Positions 24,690 through 38,110 of a DNA stretch of 64,000 bases are shown piece by piece (position 1 is the stretch's first letter; each line of letters starts with the position of its first letter). The notes beneath the pieces were generated by a model, which was given only the letters and a program-made list of their open reading frames with translations, was not told the origin of the DNA and searched no databases. Both the position numbers and the translations under genes were made by a program. Source of the DNA: Nepenthes gracilis (taxonomy: Eukaryota; Streptophyta; Magnoliopsida; Caryophyllales; Nepenthaceae); assembly GCA_033239525.1 (NCBI GenBank), contig BSYO01000023.1, positions 14,083,304-14,147,303 of the forward strand. The letters are read 5' to 3'.

Positions 24690-26297
24690 TCTCAAAATAA
24701 ATGAAGTTAAACATGTCATTGCTCTCTATAACTTCTAAGTTTGCTCTTTGGTGAAAACAAAGGTCCACGAGATTAATACTATCTCCATTGCTAATAGAAT
24801 TGCCAACCATTAGGCTTGGTTACCGGCCATTCTCATGCAAGGAGTGGTTGTGTTTAGGTGGGTTGGAATCCACATGAGATTACCCTTAATGTCGATTTTA
24901 TGGATACATAACTTATTGTTAGCTCCAATATTGATAGGAGCCTATGGTGATTCTCAATTATTTTGTCTCTAATGATATTATTATCCGGCATAGGTTTTGC
25001 CTTACTTCAGAAATAATTTGTAACTCCCTTCAAGATGAGGCTTGGGGCTCCCTTGGCAATTTCAATGCCCTAGGGACTCTTCTGAGTTGATTAGAAGTTG
25101 CTTTGATGCGTAAGAATTGCTTGATCGATATTACCTAGACAAAGATAAACCTAGATGTGCCTTAAATATTGACCTCTAAAAGGCTTTTGATATGCTTAAA
25201 TGAAATTTCTTCCTTACTGCTATTTCTATTATGAGCTTTCCCGCTCATTTCATAAATTTGATTAAACGATGTATCTATGCTCGCTCCTCTATTTCTCTGA
25301 ATGGAGATTCGGTGAGATACTTTCACAATGCATGTGGGCTTAATCATGAGATCCTCTCTCCCCCTTTCACTTTACTATTATTATGAAAGTTTTTCATTGT
25401 GTTATCTCTATTAAGACTAACATTAACAGGAATTTTAAATACCACTAGAAATGTAAAAAGATTAAAAGCAGTATGTTGACCTTTGTTTGCAACATCCTCT
25501 TTCATGTTGGTACTAACTTGCGTTTGGTCACAGTCTCTAAGTATAGTATCTCTCTTTTCTTCAAATTATTTGGTATTCTCCTAAACCCATCAAGAGCAAA
25601 ATCTTTTTATATATTTTTACTCTATATGAGGTTATAGCAATCTTAACTTTTCTTAGTTATAAAATTGATAGTCTTCTTGTGAGATATTTGTGCATTCCTC
25701 TTATCTCTACAATGCTCAAAACTTGAGTAAAAGCCTAATTTAGATAATAGTAAAAAGTATGTTGTGGCTTGAAACAACGAAACCCTCTCTGAAATCGGCA
25801 AGATCTTTCGTATCAGATCCATTCTCTTTACCTTTCATATTTATTGAGTTCACATTTTTACTCTTCCTATAGGTGTGATCAAACAAATGGAGGTTCATCT
25901 TCATGATTAGTTGTGGCACAATTTGGCTCCCAAAGTTGTTTAGACCGACATATGTAAAACTTAGTATGACTGTGGTTTAGATATCAGGGATCCTCATTTC
26001 TTGAACAAAGCGATTAAATTAAAACAACTTTGACGTTTGATATATTGTCCATCCTAGTCCATATGGGTTAAATGAGCCCACTTGTATCTATTTCATGATA
26101 GGTGCATTTGGTTTTACAAGATTTCTCCTAATGCCTTGGAGTTTTCAGAAGATTTTAAGCCTTTGAGAGAAGATTAGACCATTTATTTTTTACAAGTTTG
26201 GGAATGGCTGAAAGGCTGACCTATTGTCATCAGGAAGTTTGGGATCCTAATTGTATTAAGAAAAAGTAGCCCGGTGGTTAAATTAAAAAAAAAATAA
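24690..26297 (+). mobile_element. Decayed L1-type LINE (endonuclease and reverse transcriptase remnants)
   Basis: Broken plus-strand ORF2. The endonuclease-like part reads SLVKTKVHEINT near 24730, then a WVGWNPHEI-like piece near 24855, and LGNFNAL near 25055, where intact elements have GDFNA. The reverse transcriptase part includes IMSFPAHFINLIKRCI and SISLNGDSVRYFHNACGL (about 25225-25345), then a degenerate LSPPF where GLRQGDPLSPF is expected. Later pieces (RYLCIPLISTMLKT, LPIGVIKQME) match the usual downstream region. Many stops and frameshifts are present. It ends near an A-rich tail at 26285-26297. The element is dead. Confidence 0.7.
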
Positions 26298-26993
26298 TAA
26301 ATAGTTAAAATTTAAATAATATTTTTAAATGATTTTTTTTATTAATTTTTATATATTTGACTTAATATTTAACGATACTAATATTATAAAAAATTTAATA
26401 TTGTAATTATTTCTAACATTAAATTTATAAAAAATTAATATTATATTTTCAATTGAGATCATTAAATTCTGACCTGATTGAATTTTTAAAAGAAATAAGA
26501 TTCTACTTTTAATAAAGAGAAGTTGAAGCTTCATTTTCATGAGACAAAGTATGGTCCTCATGTCTCAATTTATTATTATTGGATATAAATTTAATAATTA
26601 TAATATTTTTAAAAAAATTATTTTAAATTTTATTTTTTAACATGATACTTAAGCCACTAAATTTATATTCAAAGATGTGCATAATAAAACGTGATCATTG
26701 CACCTCATGAAGTGTAGCCCTCATTTTTCACAGGATCCTCTACATTCGAATCTCCTTTTTTACCTAAGTCATAACTAAGAGATTTATTATAATAATTTTA
26801 GTTTTTGTAATAAATGAAATTTATTATTGTAATATAATTTTGATATCAAAATTATATATTAAAATGTTATTTTAATTTTTATGATCAACTATTTACAAAA
26901 AATATATTAACTATCTGCAAGATAATAGAGTAAAATTTATCCATTAAACATCATATATTCATATATTAAGTAAGTTATATATATATATATATA
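26298..26993. other. AT-rich spacer
   Basis: No gene seen; very AT-rich. An AT dinucleotide run (about 26976-26993) abuts the next element. Confidence 0.6.
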
Positions 26994-28044
26994 TGTTGAG
27001 TTGTGTTGCGTTCTGGTTCCACGGGACTCGCTATGACAGCGAGTTGGAGATGGTGAGGGTCACCCCGCCGGATGACCTATTATGGCCGAGAGATGCAGGA
27101 TGTTGACCACCCGGCCGGATCTCTCGAGGGACGTTTGTGGAGATGCGTGGTTATTAGGCAACACAAGTGAGTGATGTGTTGGACACGAGGTGAGGATTGA
27201 AACCGGATGTTTTAAGTGAAAAACCTCCTCTTGAATGGGGAGGAAAAACCACTAGGCTCAGGGCCTGTAAAGAACTTCACTATATGGGTTTGAGATTTTA
27301 CAGAGTACAGTTGTGAGGGTTAGTCCCTTTCCTATCTCTCATTTGTGTTTATCTCCTAAGGGAGCTATGCCCTCTGGGAGCCCTTTTTACACGTTTTTGG
27401 GGAGTTAGGCGTGGAGAGGGAGAGTGCCAAATGGAAGCTTTAGGACTTAGAGTTGCGTCTGGAAAGCTCCCTTGTGTGTTTCTGGATCGATCCCTTAGAA
27501 AGGAGGTCTTGCCGTGTATTTATAGTGGAGGTCGGGCCGTTGAGGAGTGAACACGTGGCGTCCATCCGACGGCTAAGGAGCTGGTCCACCTGCCTCAATT
27601 AATGCGGCTGACGTGTGGAGAGTAGCATGCGGACGGGCGCCTTGCACGGACCTTTGAGTGTGTCGGGTGTATTGGGTCCAAAAATCACTGATTGTTGAGA
27701 TGCGTCTTTCTGTTGATCTGACGGATCGCGGTTAGTGCGAGCTTTCTTGGAAACCGACGAAATAGGCCAGCTGGCGCTCCTAGCCATGACCGGGCGGTTC
27801 TCGTCTGGTTACAAGCCCGCGACAAGTCCCCTTGAAGCTCGCGGGCTTGTGAGGAAGAACAGCTCTCGTGGGGTCCTCTGGGAAAGTCTAAGAGATTCTT
27901 CCTGGCCGCTCGGTCAGTGCAAGACTTCTTGGGCTCTCGGTCATTGGGCTTCCTTGCTTGGGCCATCTGATCTCTTCGTGAGAATGTCTCTGGGCTTCTT
28001 TATTTGGGCCGTGTTTTTATGAGCCTTCACACTGGGGCCCAACA
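26994..28044 (+). mobile_element. Candidate solo LTR, 1051 bp
   Basis: GC-rich island in an AT-rich spacer. It starts TGTTGAG and ends GGCCCAACA, so the TGTTG/CAACA termini match LTR convention. No internal retroelement frames occur on either side. The flanks (ATATA and AGTTG) do not form a target duplication, so the boundaries or the solo status remain unproven. Confidence 0.55.
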
Positions 28045-30660
28045 AGTTGGATTAAAGAGGAAAAAAAAAACTATTGATATCTAAACAATAAAAAATATAA
28101 AAACATTTTTGTTATATTTATCTAACTAGGATTCCACGATTTTTATCTAAAGCCCATGAAAAAATTGTAAAAATATGTGAAAATTTATTTATTTTTTAAA
28201 TCTAGGGAGACCTGTAGATAAAAAAATAAATAAATTTTCATAATTTTTATTATACAAATAAATAAAATATATCTTATAATTTTTTATAATTTTACTAGCT
28301 AAATTTTATACAATTTATAACTTTTTTTTTTATTTTTCAATCAAAAGTAAGCCAAACACATTACCACAGAGTAACGAGGAAGACATGACCTCAAGTAAGT
28401 GAGATGTGGCTATATGATCATATATATTTACAGCCAAGAAATTATATAATAAAATAAATAAGCATATTTTACATATTAACTTCTTTTTAAATAAAAAAAA
28501 AAGATAGTGATAAAGGACATGTCATTTGTTGTAAGTTTCACGCTTTCTATACATGTTAATTATCGAATCTTGAGTTAGTAGGAAAGTTCATCTGATATAC
28601 GCATGAAGATTCACATGATTAAAGACAATTTTCAGTGGCACAAGAGATCTGCACACAATACACGTATGATAGGTACACGGTGTATAACAAACAGATATAT
28701 TCATGCTTAATTTACGCATGAAAGATATATTTGTTTGTAAAAAGTTTTTCTCTTGTTATTTAAATTTTAATTGTTATCGTTCAAACTATAATTATTAGTG
28801 TTTGAACTCTGAGCATGTTTTAAATAGTTTTGCTCTATTTTAGAGCATGTAAGAGGTTGAGTTATCATTCAAAATATTTTGATATTTGAATTGAGAAAGA
28901 AATAGAAAAAAGAAGAAATTTTAATTAATTCTTAAGCATTTAATCATATTTCTATCCCTCATTATCTATGTAATGTTCTAGTTATTTTTATAAAAAAAAA
29001 TTTAACAACAATTTTATTCATTTTGCACTCTTGCTATCCATTATTCAATTTATTCAATTTTGTAGTGAATTTGAAAATAATTTAAAAATTTTAAATTTTG
29101 GCTTTACTTTTGAGTTTTTGGCAATACTTAAAATTGATTTTAGTTTTGTTTATAAATATAGATGAATTTTGCCTTGGCAGAATCAAAATTGACAAAAAAG
29201 GAAGTGAAAATTCACTTTTAAGTATAATAAATCCATGGCATACTTAATAAATAAAACATGTCAATTTTTTATTGACTATATTATAAGTTTTGGTACATCA
29301 ATAACTTGTCACTTCAACAGTATTAACAAGATTTACAATACATTATATAAACAGAAGGATAATATTTATATTTGAAAATATCAGAATTACATAAAAAATT
29401 TATGAATGGATGATATATGAATAAATAAGAATTTTATGTGGTATATTCAAAAAATTATTATTATAAATATTATTTTATAATAAATTATTATTAAAAATGT
29501 CGTGATATGTTGGAATTTAATACATATGTTCTTTTGATAATTTTCAGTGACTGTAAACAAACTATTACAAATTAAATTAGATTTATAAGTTTTAAGTAAA
29601 TTTATAAAAGAATTTAATTATGTAATAGTTTTAATCATATGTTAAATGATTGGTATTTTGTTAACAGCTATTAATAAAAATATTTATCTTTCTATATATA
29701 TAAAATAAATGCATTTTTAGAAAAATTGTGAAAGTAAAAAAATACAAAAATATAAAATACAATATAAAAAATTATTATAGCATGGCCAAATAGTTAATAA
29801 TTTCATAAAAATTACCAATATTAAACCTCTTAGTTATCGTCAATTTCTACTATATTTAATAATAATAAATTTATTTTGACAATTTATATTATTTAAAATT
29901 TTTAGATAAAATAGTATCATATTTATTCATATACTATGAATAAATAGATAAAATTTTATATCATTTAACATAATATGTAATATGAATAAAATTTTTGTAT
30001 ATAATCTCAAACTATTTTTTGTAATGTCGACCCTTTTTTCATATATCTTTGACCTTACTAAGTTCAATTTTCCTTAGTTTAAAGGATAAAGTTTGCTCTT
30101 TGATAGTGTTTTTCATCTGAAAATTTAGTTATTAAAATAAGTAAAATTTTTATATTAATATGATTCTCATTATAACATATGTCATTCATGACCTTAATAA
30201 TTATTTAGTAACAATATTAAATTACATAACTATCAACATTTTGAGTATTCATCAGATAAAAAAAAAAAAAAAAGAAACAATGAGTAAAAACTAGACCTAT
30301 GTTACGTGGGTAAGGTCTCATAGGTCTACATTAAGATTAAATATAATATAATTTTAAAATTATTATTATTTTTTATATTTTATACATTAAAAAGAAAAAA
30401 ATAAACATAGTCACATTTTGGTCATTATGAAATCAAACCCAAAGAGGGTTTGATTTTTATATGCATGTAACACACAATGAATACTATAATTTTACTATAA
30501 TTTTATCAAAATGAATGATGTGGTAAACTATTAAGTGGGTCAATTGGAAAGAAAAAATATCCAAGAAGAAATAGATCAACTAATAATTATTACTTTATTT
30601 TTGTAATGAAATTATTGTAAATTTGGAATAAGAATAGTATTTTTATATCAATAAACTAAT
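28045..30660. other. AT-rich intergenic region
   Basis: 2.6 kb of very AT-rich DNA with no supported gene. It should include the 3' UTR of the BPS1-like gene near 30660. Confidence 0.6.
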
Positions 30661-31638
30661 TTATTTTATCAAAGCATAGTGCTTAGTGGTAAATAATCCA
30701 AGCACTTTCTTTCTTCCCACAAGAACATCCTCAAAAACCTCATTCACAACAGATTCAAACGAATCCAATCCTTCCTTGAGAGCAAGAGATCTCTTTCTTA
30801 TCATATCTAAGCTCTCCGAAATCTTCTCTTTCTCCAGTTCTTTCCCTTCCGTGAGCTTGGCTGTGAATTCCGCCATTGCATCTTCAACCATCGAACTCTC
30901 GGATAGAAATAGCCTTCCTCTCTCTCCAGCACACCTAAATATCTCTTCGAAGCAAGAAACAAGCTTCTGAATTGAGCCGGAGATGAAATCACAGCGAGCG
31001 AACTCGTGGTTATGAACTTCGACGTCGAGTTTGAGAGGAATCGGATGGAGAATTGAGCAACAAACGAGGACAGATATTACTTTCATGGCGGTTGATATGG
31101 CATGAATATCATGCATATTACTACATTTTAACTTGGTTTTTGAAGCTGTGATTACCTTGTCTTTCCACCTTTTGATATCGAACAGGTTGTCGTCGGCTCC
31201 GGCTGCTGGCCTTTTGATTCTGATGTTTCTTGCCGATGGATACCCATCGTCAGATAGTCTTTCTTCAACGAAATCCACCATCAGCTTATACCTACTGATA
31301 CCTGAAATGGCAGATTTCAGCAAGATGCATGTGTCTAAGAGATCTAAACTCTCTCTCAAGTACTCGTCCATGGCGTTCGCACGATCCAGAGACATGGGCA
31401 CCTGATATTTCTCTGTAAAGAGGAGGAAATGAGAGTGCATTTTCCTGATGAAGAGCATGGCCACGCTGCACCACTGAAGTGATATCGACTTGTCCTCGAG
31501 CGATTCTCGAAGCTCCTGAAGATCGATCGCCAGTGAAGAAAAGAGCCCGGATGCAAGCTCGCCGTCAATGGCGGAGGAGATCGGTGGCTTTTCTCTTGGA
31601 GTATAGGGGTTGAAACATGTGTGGAAAATCTTCGCCAT
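30661..31638 (-). CDS. BPS1-like (BYPASS1-related, DUF793/UPF0496-type) protein
   Basis: Intact single-exon frame of 325 residues, as usual for this family. Family-type features are an N-terminal FNPYTPREKPP segment, a helical LAIDLQELRESLEDKSISLQW block, the VPMSLDRANAMDEYLRESLD block about 80-105 residues in, LLDTCILLKSAISGISRYK, a basic Lys/Arg-rich middle ending in a potential hydrophobic segment (VISVLVCCSIL), and a helical C-terminus (ESLDMIRKRSLALKEGLDSF, then VNEVFEDVLVGRKKVLGLF). BPS1 in Arabidopsis limits a root-to-shoot growth-inhibiting signal; ROH1-type relatives bind exocyst Exo70. Which subgroup this belongs to is not clear. The start ATG at 31638 opens the frame. Identity high-moderate, function inferred from family. 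Confidence 0.75.
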   Translation of the reverse strand: MAKIFHTCFNPYTPREKPPISSAIDGELASGLFSSLAIDLQELRESLEDKSISLQWCSVAMLFIRKMHSHFLLFTEKYQVPMSLDRANAMDEYLRESLDLLDTCILLKSAISGISRYKLMVDFVEERLSDDGYPSARNIRIKRPAAGADDNLFDIKRWKDKVITASKTKLKCSNMHDIHAISTAMKVISVLVCCSILHPIPLKLDVEVHNHEFARCDFISGSIQKLVSCFEEIFRCAGERGRLFLSESSMVEDAMAEFTAKLTEGKELEKEKISESLDMIRKRSLALKEGLDSFESVVNEVFEDVLVGRKKVLGLFTTKHYALIK

Positions 31639-31878
31639 CTTCCCTTGTGGAAATTGCAGAAGGAATTCTAGCTCAAGGGAGGTATGGAAAGATTTTCCTT
31701 TCCCACCTGCATTTTGTAGTGAGAGTTCTTACCTTGCCGACAGAAACTGAACAAGACGATCAAAATGAGTAGTTTTTCCCTTTATTTATTTATTTATTTA
31801 TTTATTTTCTGTCTAACTTTAAAGTATAAAATACTCACTTTTCTCTTATTAGTTGGGATAGAATACGTGAAGCTGAAG
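31639..31878. promoter_or_regulatory. Upstream region of the BPS1-like gene
   Basis: Short region between the BPS1-like start and the left edge of duplication copy A. It contains a tetranucleotide TTTA array at about 31780-31806. No clear TATA box can be chosen. Confidence 0.35.
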
Positions 31879-32220
31879 AACTTTCAGAGGAGAAAATGCA
31901 AGCATAGAGAAAGGTGAAGAAGAGAAGTCACGCAATGCCTTTGCCATGTCTAGCAGGAAATGTAAAATCTTATTAGATTTAATGTATAAATTAATGATAA
32001 CCACACATCAGAAAAATTAGAAATTGGTTTCATTTCCCTCACCATGTGGTTCTTAATTAAAGTTATAAATTTGTGTATAAAGTGTGTATATATGCAATCT
32101 TTTATAGAAAAAATAAAAAAATTACTTAAGAATTATGTTTGATGTAACAAAAGCCTAAAACCACCTTCATGATTACGTGGAATAATTGATCATAGTTTAC
32201 ATAGATATGATAGTACTTCT

Positions 32221-33148
32221 TGTTGGGGGTCACTTCCGTTCGGAAGTCCTGGTAGTCGAAGGACTTAGTTGAAGTACAAGAACCTTGTGTGCTATTAAAA
32301 TCCACGGACTTGTATGCTGAGTGTTCGTGGACTCTGCACAGATTAAGCACAAAGAATTCCAGTCGATATTTGAAGTTTTGAACAGGTAGAAATGACCGAT
32401 CAACTTGTTGACCGACAAATCATGTATTCCAGTCAACATGATGTTGACCGGCTGAAGGCATGTGGATTTGCTCAGTATTGTCCAAGGATCCCAGAAGAAT
32501 AACCGGCCAGTCAACGAGGCATTGACGGGCCAAGAGAAGAAAATGGTCAATAGGGCATTGACCTACTGAAAATAGAAATGCTGAATAGTTGTCTTCTTCA
32601 AAAGGCGTGCAGTTGACCTACCTAATTGAACAGTTAGAAGACGTCATTCTTAGAAAGACGACAAGTCAATTTGTAGAGGCATGCATGCAACGCTTGCTGC
32701 AGGACAGGGCATACACCCACCGCTGCAGGTTTTGAGAGTTGTACGCGCAACTACCATACTGAGTTGGTGGTTACTCATTTTACTGAAGGAGTATATATAT
32801 ATATATAATATACTTAAATATTGAATGAGATATCTATAATATATGAGATAAACTGAACAATAATGAAGAAAAAGAGAGTAGTGAGTGAAAAATACAAAGT
32901 GTTATATTCTTTGTATTTTTTGTACTATGTTCTTCAGTTTTGTCTATTGGGCTCGTGTAGCCGTGTGGTTTGTGTAACTAGTTTCGTATAATGGATATTA
33001 TTTGTAGATTAAGTATTCCGTGATTTTTTTCTTAATTGAGAAAGGGTTTCTACATAAAATTTATTGTTTAAATTCTTCTTTTTCTTCATTCACTTCACTG
33101 TGTGTTTGATTCTATACATTCTATCCGATCACCCTTTTTGCGCCAACA
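32221..33148 (+). repeat. 5' LTR of Copia-1
   Basis: TGTTGG...CCAACA, 928 bp. It holds several TTGAC(C) words, matching the W-box core, between about 32400 and 32620, and an AT run (32789-32805) in the place of a TATA region. Confidence 0.85.
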
Positions 33149-33183
33149 AATAGTATCAGAGACAGGTTGAAAACTCTATCTAA

Positions 33184-36100
33184 ATGGCGGTGGCGTCTTC
33201 AAAGAATCTACCATTTAGTGTGGGGCGGTTCAACGGGTAAGGTAATTTCATCCTCTAGTAAGAGATGATGAAGAACATCCTAACTCGAGAATGTACGGTG
33301 AAAGCATTAGAAAAAAAGGAAGAGAAGCCAAAAAACTTGATAGAGGAAGAATGACAAGACAAAAGGAATCTTACCAACTACACCATAAAGCTGTGTCTGG
33401 CGGACATTACACTCTATGAGGTCCTCGGCTTGACAGACCCTGCGAAAGTTTGGGAGAAGCTGAAAAATCAGTACAAGTTCAAATCCTTGACAATTAGATT
33501 GCACGTAAAGAAGTAATTCTATGGCTTGTGGTTGTCGGAAGGTGAGAACTTTGAAAAGCATTTAGATGAGTTCAATAGGATAGTGACGTAGATGTTAGCC
33601 CTAGACAAAGAGATCAAGGAGGATGACAAGGCGTTAGTATTATTGGCTTTTCTACCAGTTTCATATGACCATATCATCACAACTTTGCTATTTGGGAAGG
33701 ACACACTTAAATTGGACGATGTCATTATTTCATTACTCATGAATGAGTTAAGGCAGTCACAAGGGTTTTTAGCCTCTTCACATTTTGAGGCACTTGTGAT
33801 CAAGTCATGAGGAAGAAATAGAGGACGCGATCAGAAACCTAAAAAGAAGGGTCGCAGTAAATCTTGATCAAAATTTTAAAACCTTGAGTGTCACCATTGT
33901 GGTAAGAAAGGCCACATCAGAAAAAATTATTATAAGTGAAAGCGTGAGAACGCTAAAAAGAAGAAAGGAGAAAAGGGAAGAGGAGAATAAAAGTCCTCAG
34001 TCTCAATGGTCACAGGAGACGATCTTCTATTAACGTGTAAAGAAAATGTGACAAGTCTGACGGACCATGAGTCTAATTAGGTAATAGATTCTAGTGCCTC
34101 TCTCCACGCTATATCAGAAAGAGGACTGTTCACTTCATACACTCTAAGAGATTTTGGAGTGATAATGATGGGAAACAAACAAATATCTCCAATAATTGAT
34201 AAAGGTGACGTTTTACTTGTCAGCAATAATAGGATAAAACTATTGTTAAAAGATGTACGACACGTCCCTGATATCCGGTTGAATATAATTTCAAACGGCC
34301 AGCTTAATGATGAAGGCTATTACAACACCTTCTACGAAGGAGAGTGGAAGTTGACCAGAGGGTCTCTGGTGGTAGCACGAGGAAAGAAGGGCTCCGGCCT
34401 GTATGTAATAAAGGCGTATATAGTGGTCGGAGACGTAAACACTACAACCAGTAATGAGTCTGAGGACCTGTGGCATCATAGGTTGGGCCACATGAGTAAT
34501 TGGGGACTGTGCCATTTGGCCAAAAAAGGCCTTATCCTAAGAGTGAATGATGACGGACTAAGGACGTGTCATTATTACATAGCCAACAAATAACAAAAAG
34601 TCTCGTTTCATGGAGACTCATCATCTACAAAGGTGAAGTTACTTGACTTGGTCCACACTGATGTATGTGGACTATTTAAAGAGAAGTCTTTTGGTGGCGC
34701 CCAATACTTTGTGTCTTCCATTGACGATTGTTCTAAAAAATTGTGGGTTTACCCACTGAAGACCAATGACTAAGTTCTCGATACATTTGAGTATTTTCAT
34801 ACTTTGGTGGAACATCAAGTGAGAAAGAAGCTGAAGACTATCTGAAGTGATAACGACGGTGAGTATATTTGAGTATTTGATACCTACTGCCAGTCTTATG
34901 GCATTAGGTATCAAAAGACACCATCGAAGATGCCACAATTGAATAGAGTGATCGAGCGGATAAACCACACACTGTTGGAAAGGGTCAGGTGTATACTTTC
35001 TAAGGTAAAATTTTTTGCATCCTTTTGAGTAAAAGCGTTGAAGACAGCAGCCTATGTCATTAATATGTATTCTAGTAAAACCTTGAAGGGTGAAGTACCG
35101 GAGAAGATATGGTCAAGAAAGGAGCAGTCCTATGACCATCTTTGAGTGTTTGGATATAAGACCTTTCTTCATATTCCAAAGGATAAGAGGACCAAGTTAG
35201 AGTCAGAGACAATGCAGTGCGTCTTTCTGGGTTATGGAAAAGATGAATTGGGTTACAGATTTTATGACCCAATTGAGAGAAAGCTTGTTCAATCAATAGA
35301 CGTAATCTTTATTGAGAATGAAATAATAGAAGCTATTGGCAAAAGGACTAAGTCTGATGTCAACTGAATGGACAAGATGAATGTTGATATTATCTTTTCG
35401 GTACCTCTTCAGTACAATGACAATAGCCTAGGAGAGACCAAGAATAATAATGAGGTAGTTACGGTGCCTGATAACGACCAGGATGAAGTCGTTCCTCAAC
35501 CGTCCGAGGAGGTTCCTGTCTGACGATCCTTGAGGAACAGATAGTCGTCTGTCCGTTTGTCATCCAATGAGCATGTCCTGCTCACTGATGCCGGAGAGTT
35601 TGAAACCTTTGAAGAAGCTACGAATGACGAAAATAAGGAGAGATGGTTGAAAGTTATGGAAGATGAAATAAGTTCTCTCCATGAAAATCATATGTTTGAT
35701 TTGGCTGAACTGCCTAAGAAGAAGAGAGCCCTAAAAAATAAGTGATTTTTTCATTTGAAGATTGATGAAAATACCGCACAGCCAAGGTACAAGGCGTGAC
35801 TAGTAGTAAAAGGCTTTAATCAACAGAAATAGATTGATTTTGATGAGATATTTACCCCGGTGGTGAAGATATCTTCCATAAGGGTTGTGTTTGGCTTGGC
35901 TGTTGCTCAAAATCTGGATGTGAAGTAGTTGGATGTCCGGACAGCTTTTTTCCATGGTGATTTTGAGAAAAAAATTTATATGGAATAGTTGGAAGGATTC
36001 AAAGTTAAGAAAAAGGAACGACTTGTTTGTCGTCTGAGAATGAGCCTGTATGGATTGAAACAGGCTCCTAGATGGTAGTACAAGAAGTTTGAGTCAGTCA

Positions 36101-37170
36101 TGATCAGTTAGAGGTACCAAAAGACTACTTGTGACTACTGTGTATTTACACAGAATTTTTTCGAGGATGACTTTGTCATTCTTCTCCCTTATGTGGATGA
36201 CATGCTGATCGTTGAACGCAATGGTATTCGGATAAAGGAGTTGAAGAAGTAATTTGGGCAGTCATTTGCCATGAAAGACCTGGAGTCGGTAAAATAGATT
36301 CTTGACGTCAGAATTATTTGCGACCGAGAGATAGAGAGATTGTGGCTGTCTTAAGAAAGTTACATTAAAAAGGTACTCCAACGTTTCAATATGAACAAGT
36401 CCAACCTTGTGAGCACTCCACTAGCGAACCACCACAGACTGAGCAGTCGCTAGTGTCTGTCATTGGATGCTGAGAAAGCGTACATGAAAGGTGTACCTTA
36501 CTCTTCAATTGTAGGAAGCTTGATATATGCCTTGATATGTACGAGACCAGACATAATACACGCAGTTAGCACTGTTATCAGTTTTCTGTCAAACTCAGGA
36601 AGAGAGTATTGATTTGCGGTCAAATGGATAATAAGATATATTCGAGAAACTTTCAAGAGATGTCTGTATCTTAGAAGTGACAAGCCTCAATTGGTGGGAT
36701 ATTCAAATACTGACATGGTCGGGGATATTGATTCTCGTAAGTCCACCTCAAGATACTTAGTAAAATTTACTGGATGAGTAGTTTTCTAACAGTCCAAGCT
36801 GCAAAAGTGTGTTGCCCTTTTCACTATTGAAATCGAGTTAATTGTAATGATAGAAACTTGCAAAGAGATGTTGTGGATGAAACAATTTATCCAAAAATTA
36901 GGCCTCAGATTGAAAAAGTATGAGATATTTTGTGATAGTTCGAATGCCATATATCTTTACAAAAACTCATCATTCCATTTTAGATCGAAGTATATTGATA
37001 TTTAATACCATTGGGTGGGGGATGTTATTGAAGTAGGCTTACTGTTATTGGAGAAGGTTGATACTGAAGAAAATAGCACGGATATGATGACCAAGATTTT
37101 ACTGAAAGGCAAGAATGAAACTTGCTACAATTTGGCTGGACTAATGGATTCTGATTCCTCACGGCCGTGA
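33184..37170 (+). pseudogene. Copia-1 gag-pol polyprotein, many stops
   Basis: Opens at the ATG at 33184 (MAVASSKNLPFSVGRFNG). Gag includes LADITLYEVLGLTDPAKVWEKL and KHLDEFNRIVT. A damaged zinc knuckle CHHCGKKGHIRKNYYK (about 33893) has lost its last Cys. A protease-like VIDSSAS sits near 34083 where DSGAS is usual. The integrase region has WHHRLGHMSNWGL (about 34470), LDLVHTDVCG and SSIDDCSKKLWVYPLK. Reverse transcriptase has RVVFGLAV-like text near 35882 and the catalytic YVDDMLIV at about 36193. RNase H-like GYSNTDMVGDIDSRKST lies near 36700. Many stops occur, often where a related element has CAG or TGG. No coding capacity remains. Confidence 0.85.
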
Positions 37171-37179
37171 GAAAAAGTT

Positions 37180-38110
37180 TATTGGGGGTCACTCCTATTT
37201 GAAAGTCTTGGTGGTAGGAGGACTTGGTTGTAGTACGAGGACTTTGTGTGCTAATAAGATCCGCGGACTTGTACGCTGAGTGTCCGCAAACTCTGCACAG
37301 ATTAAGTATAAGAAATTTCGGTCAACATTTGAAGTTTTAGATGGACAGAAATGACTGGTCAACTTATTGACCGATTAATTATGTGTTTCGGTCAATATGA
37401 TGTTAACCGGCTGAAAACATGTTGATTTGCTCAGTATTGCCCAAGGATCCCAGAAGAATGACCGGCCGTTCACAGTCAATGAGACGTTGACTAGACAAGA
37501 GAAGAAAATAGTTAATAGGATGTTGATCTGCTGAAAACAGAAATACTGAACTGTCCTCTCTAAAAGGCATGCAATTAACCTACCTGATTGGACAGTTAAA
37601 AAACATCATTATTGAAAAGACGACAAGTCAATCTGCAGAGGTATACATGCCCTACCTGCTACAGGATAGGGCGTGCGCCCACCACTGCAGGTTTGGGGGA
37701 TTGTGTACGCAACCACCATGCTGAGTTGGTGGTTGCTCATTTTGTTGAAGGAATACATATATATATATATATAGTATACTTAAACATTGAATAAGATATC
37801 TGTAATATATGAGATAGACTGAAAAACAGTAAAGAAAAAGAGAGTAGTGAGCGAAAAACACAAAATGTTAGATTCTTTGTATTTCTCGTGCTCTATTCTT
37901 CGGTTTTGTCTCTTGAGATTGTGTAGCCATATGATTTGTATAATCAATCTCATATAGTGGATCTTACTTGTGAATTAAGTATCCCGTAATTTTTTTCCTT
38001 AGTTGAAAAGAGGTTTTTATGTAAAATTTATTATTCAAATTCTTCTTCTTCTTCCTTCACTGTGTGTGTGATTCTATGCATTCTGTCCGACCGCCTCTTT
38101 TACGCTAATA
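37180..38110 (+). repeat. 3' LTR of Copia-1
   Basis: 931 bp, diverged from the 5' LTR by many substitutions. Terminal dinucleotides have changed from TG to TA at the left, and CCAACA to CTAATA at the right. Confidence 0.85.

Larger units (their letters stand above)
32221..38110 (+). mobile_element. Full-length but dead Ty1/copia LTR retrotransposon (Copia-1)
   Basis: 5' LTR 32221-33148 (928 bp, TGTTGG...CCAACA). 3' LTR 37180-38110 (931 bp, TATTGG...CTAATA, the same ends changed by transitions). Flanks are CTTCT (32216-32220) and GTTCT (38111-38115), a 5-bp target duplication with one change; the uninterrupted site in copy B reads GTTCT. A primer-binding-like TAGTATCAGAGAC follows the 5' LTR (compare the usual TGGTATCAGAGC, initiator Met tRNA). 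The interior has gag then pol in the Copia order (protease, integrase, reverse transcriptase, RNase H). All coding parts carry stops. Confidence 0.9.

Noticed and set aside
27599..28022. Frames in the GC-rich block at 27.6-28.0 kb
   Set aside because: They are inside the candidate solo LTR and show no domain.
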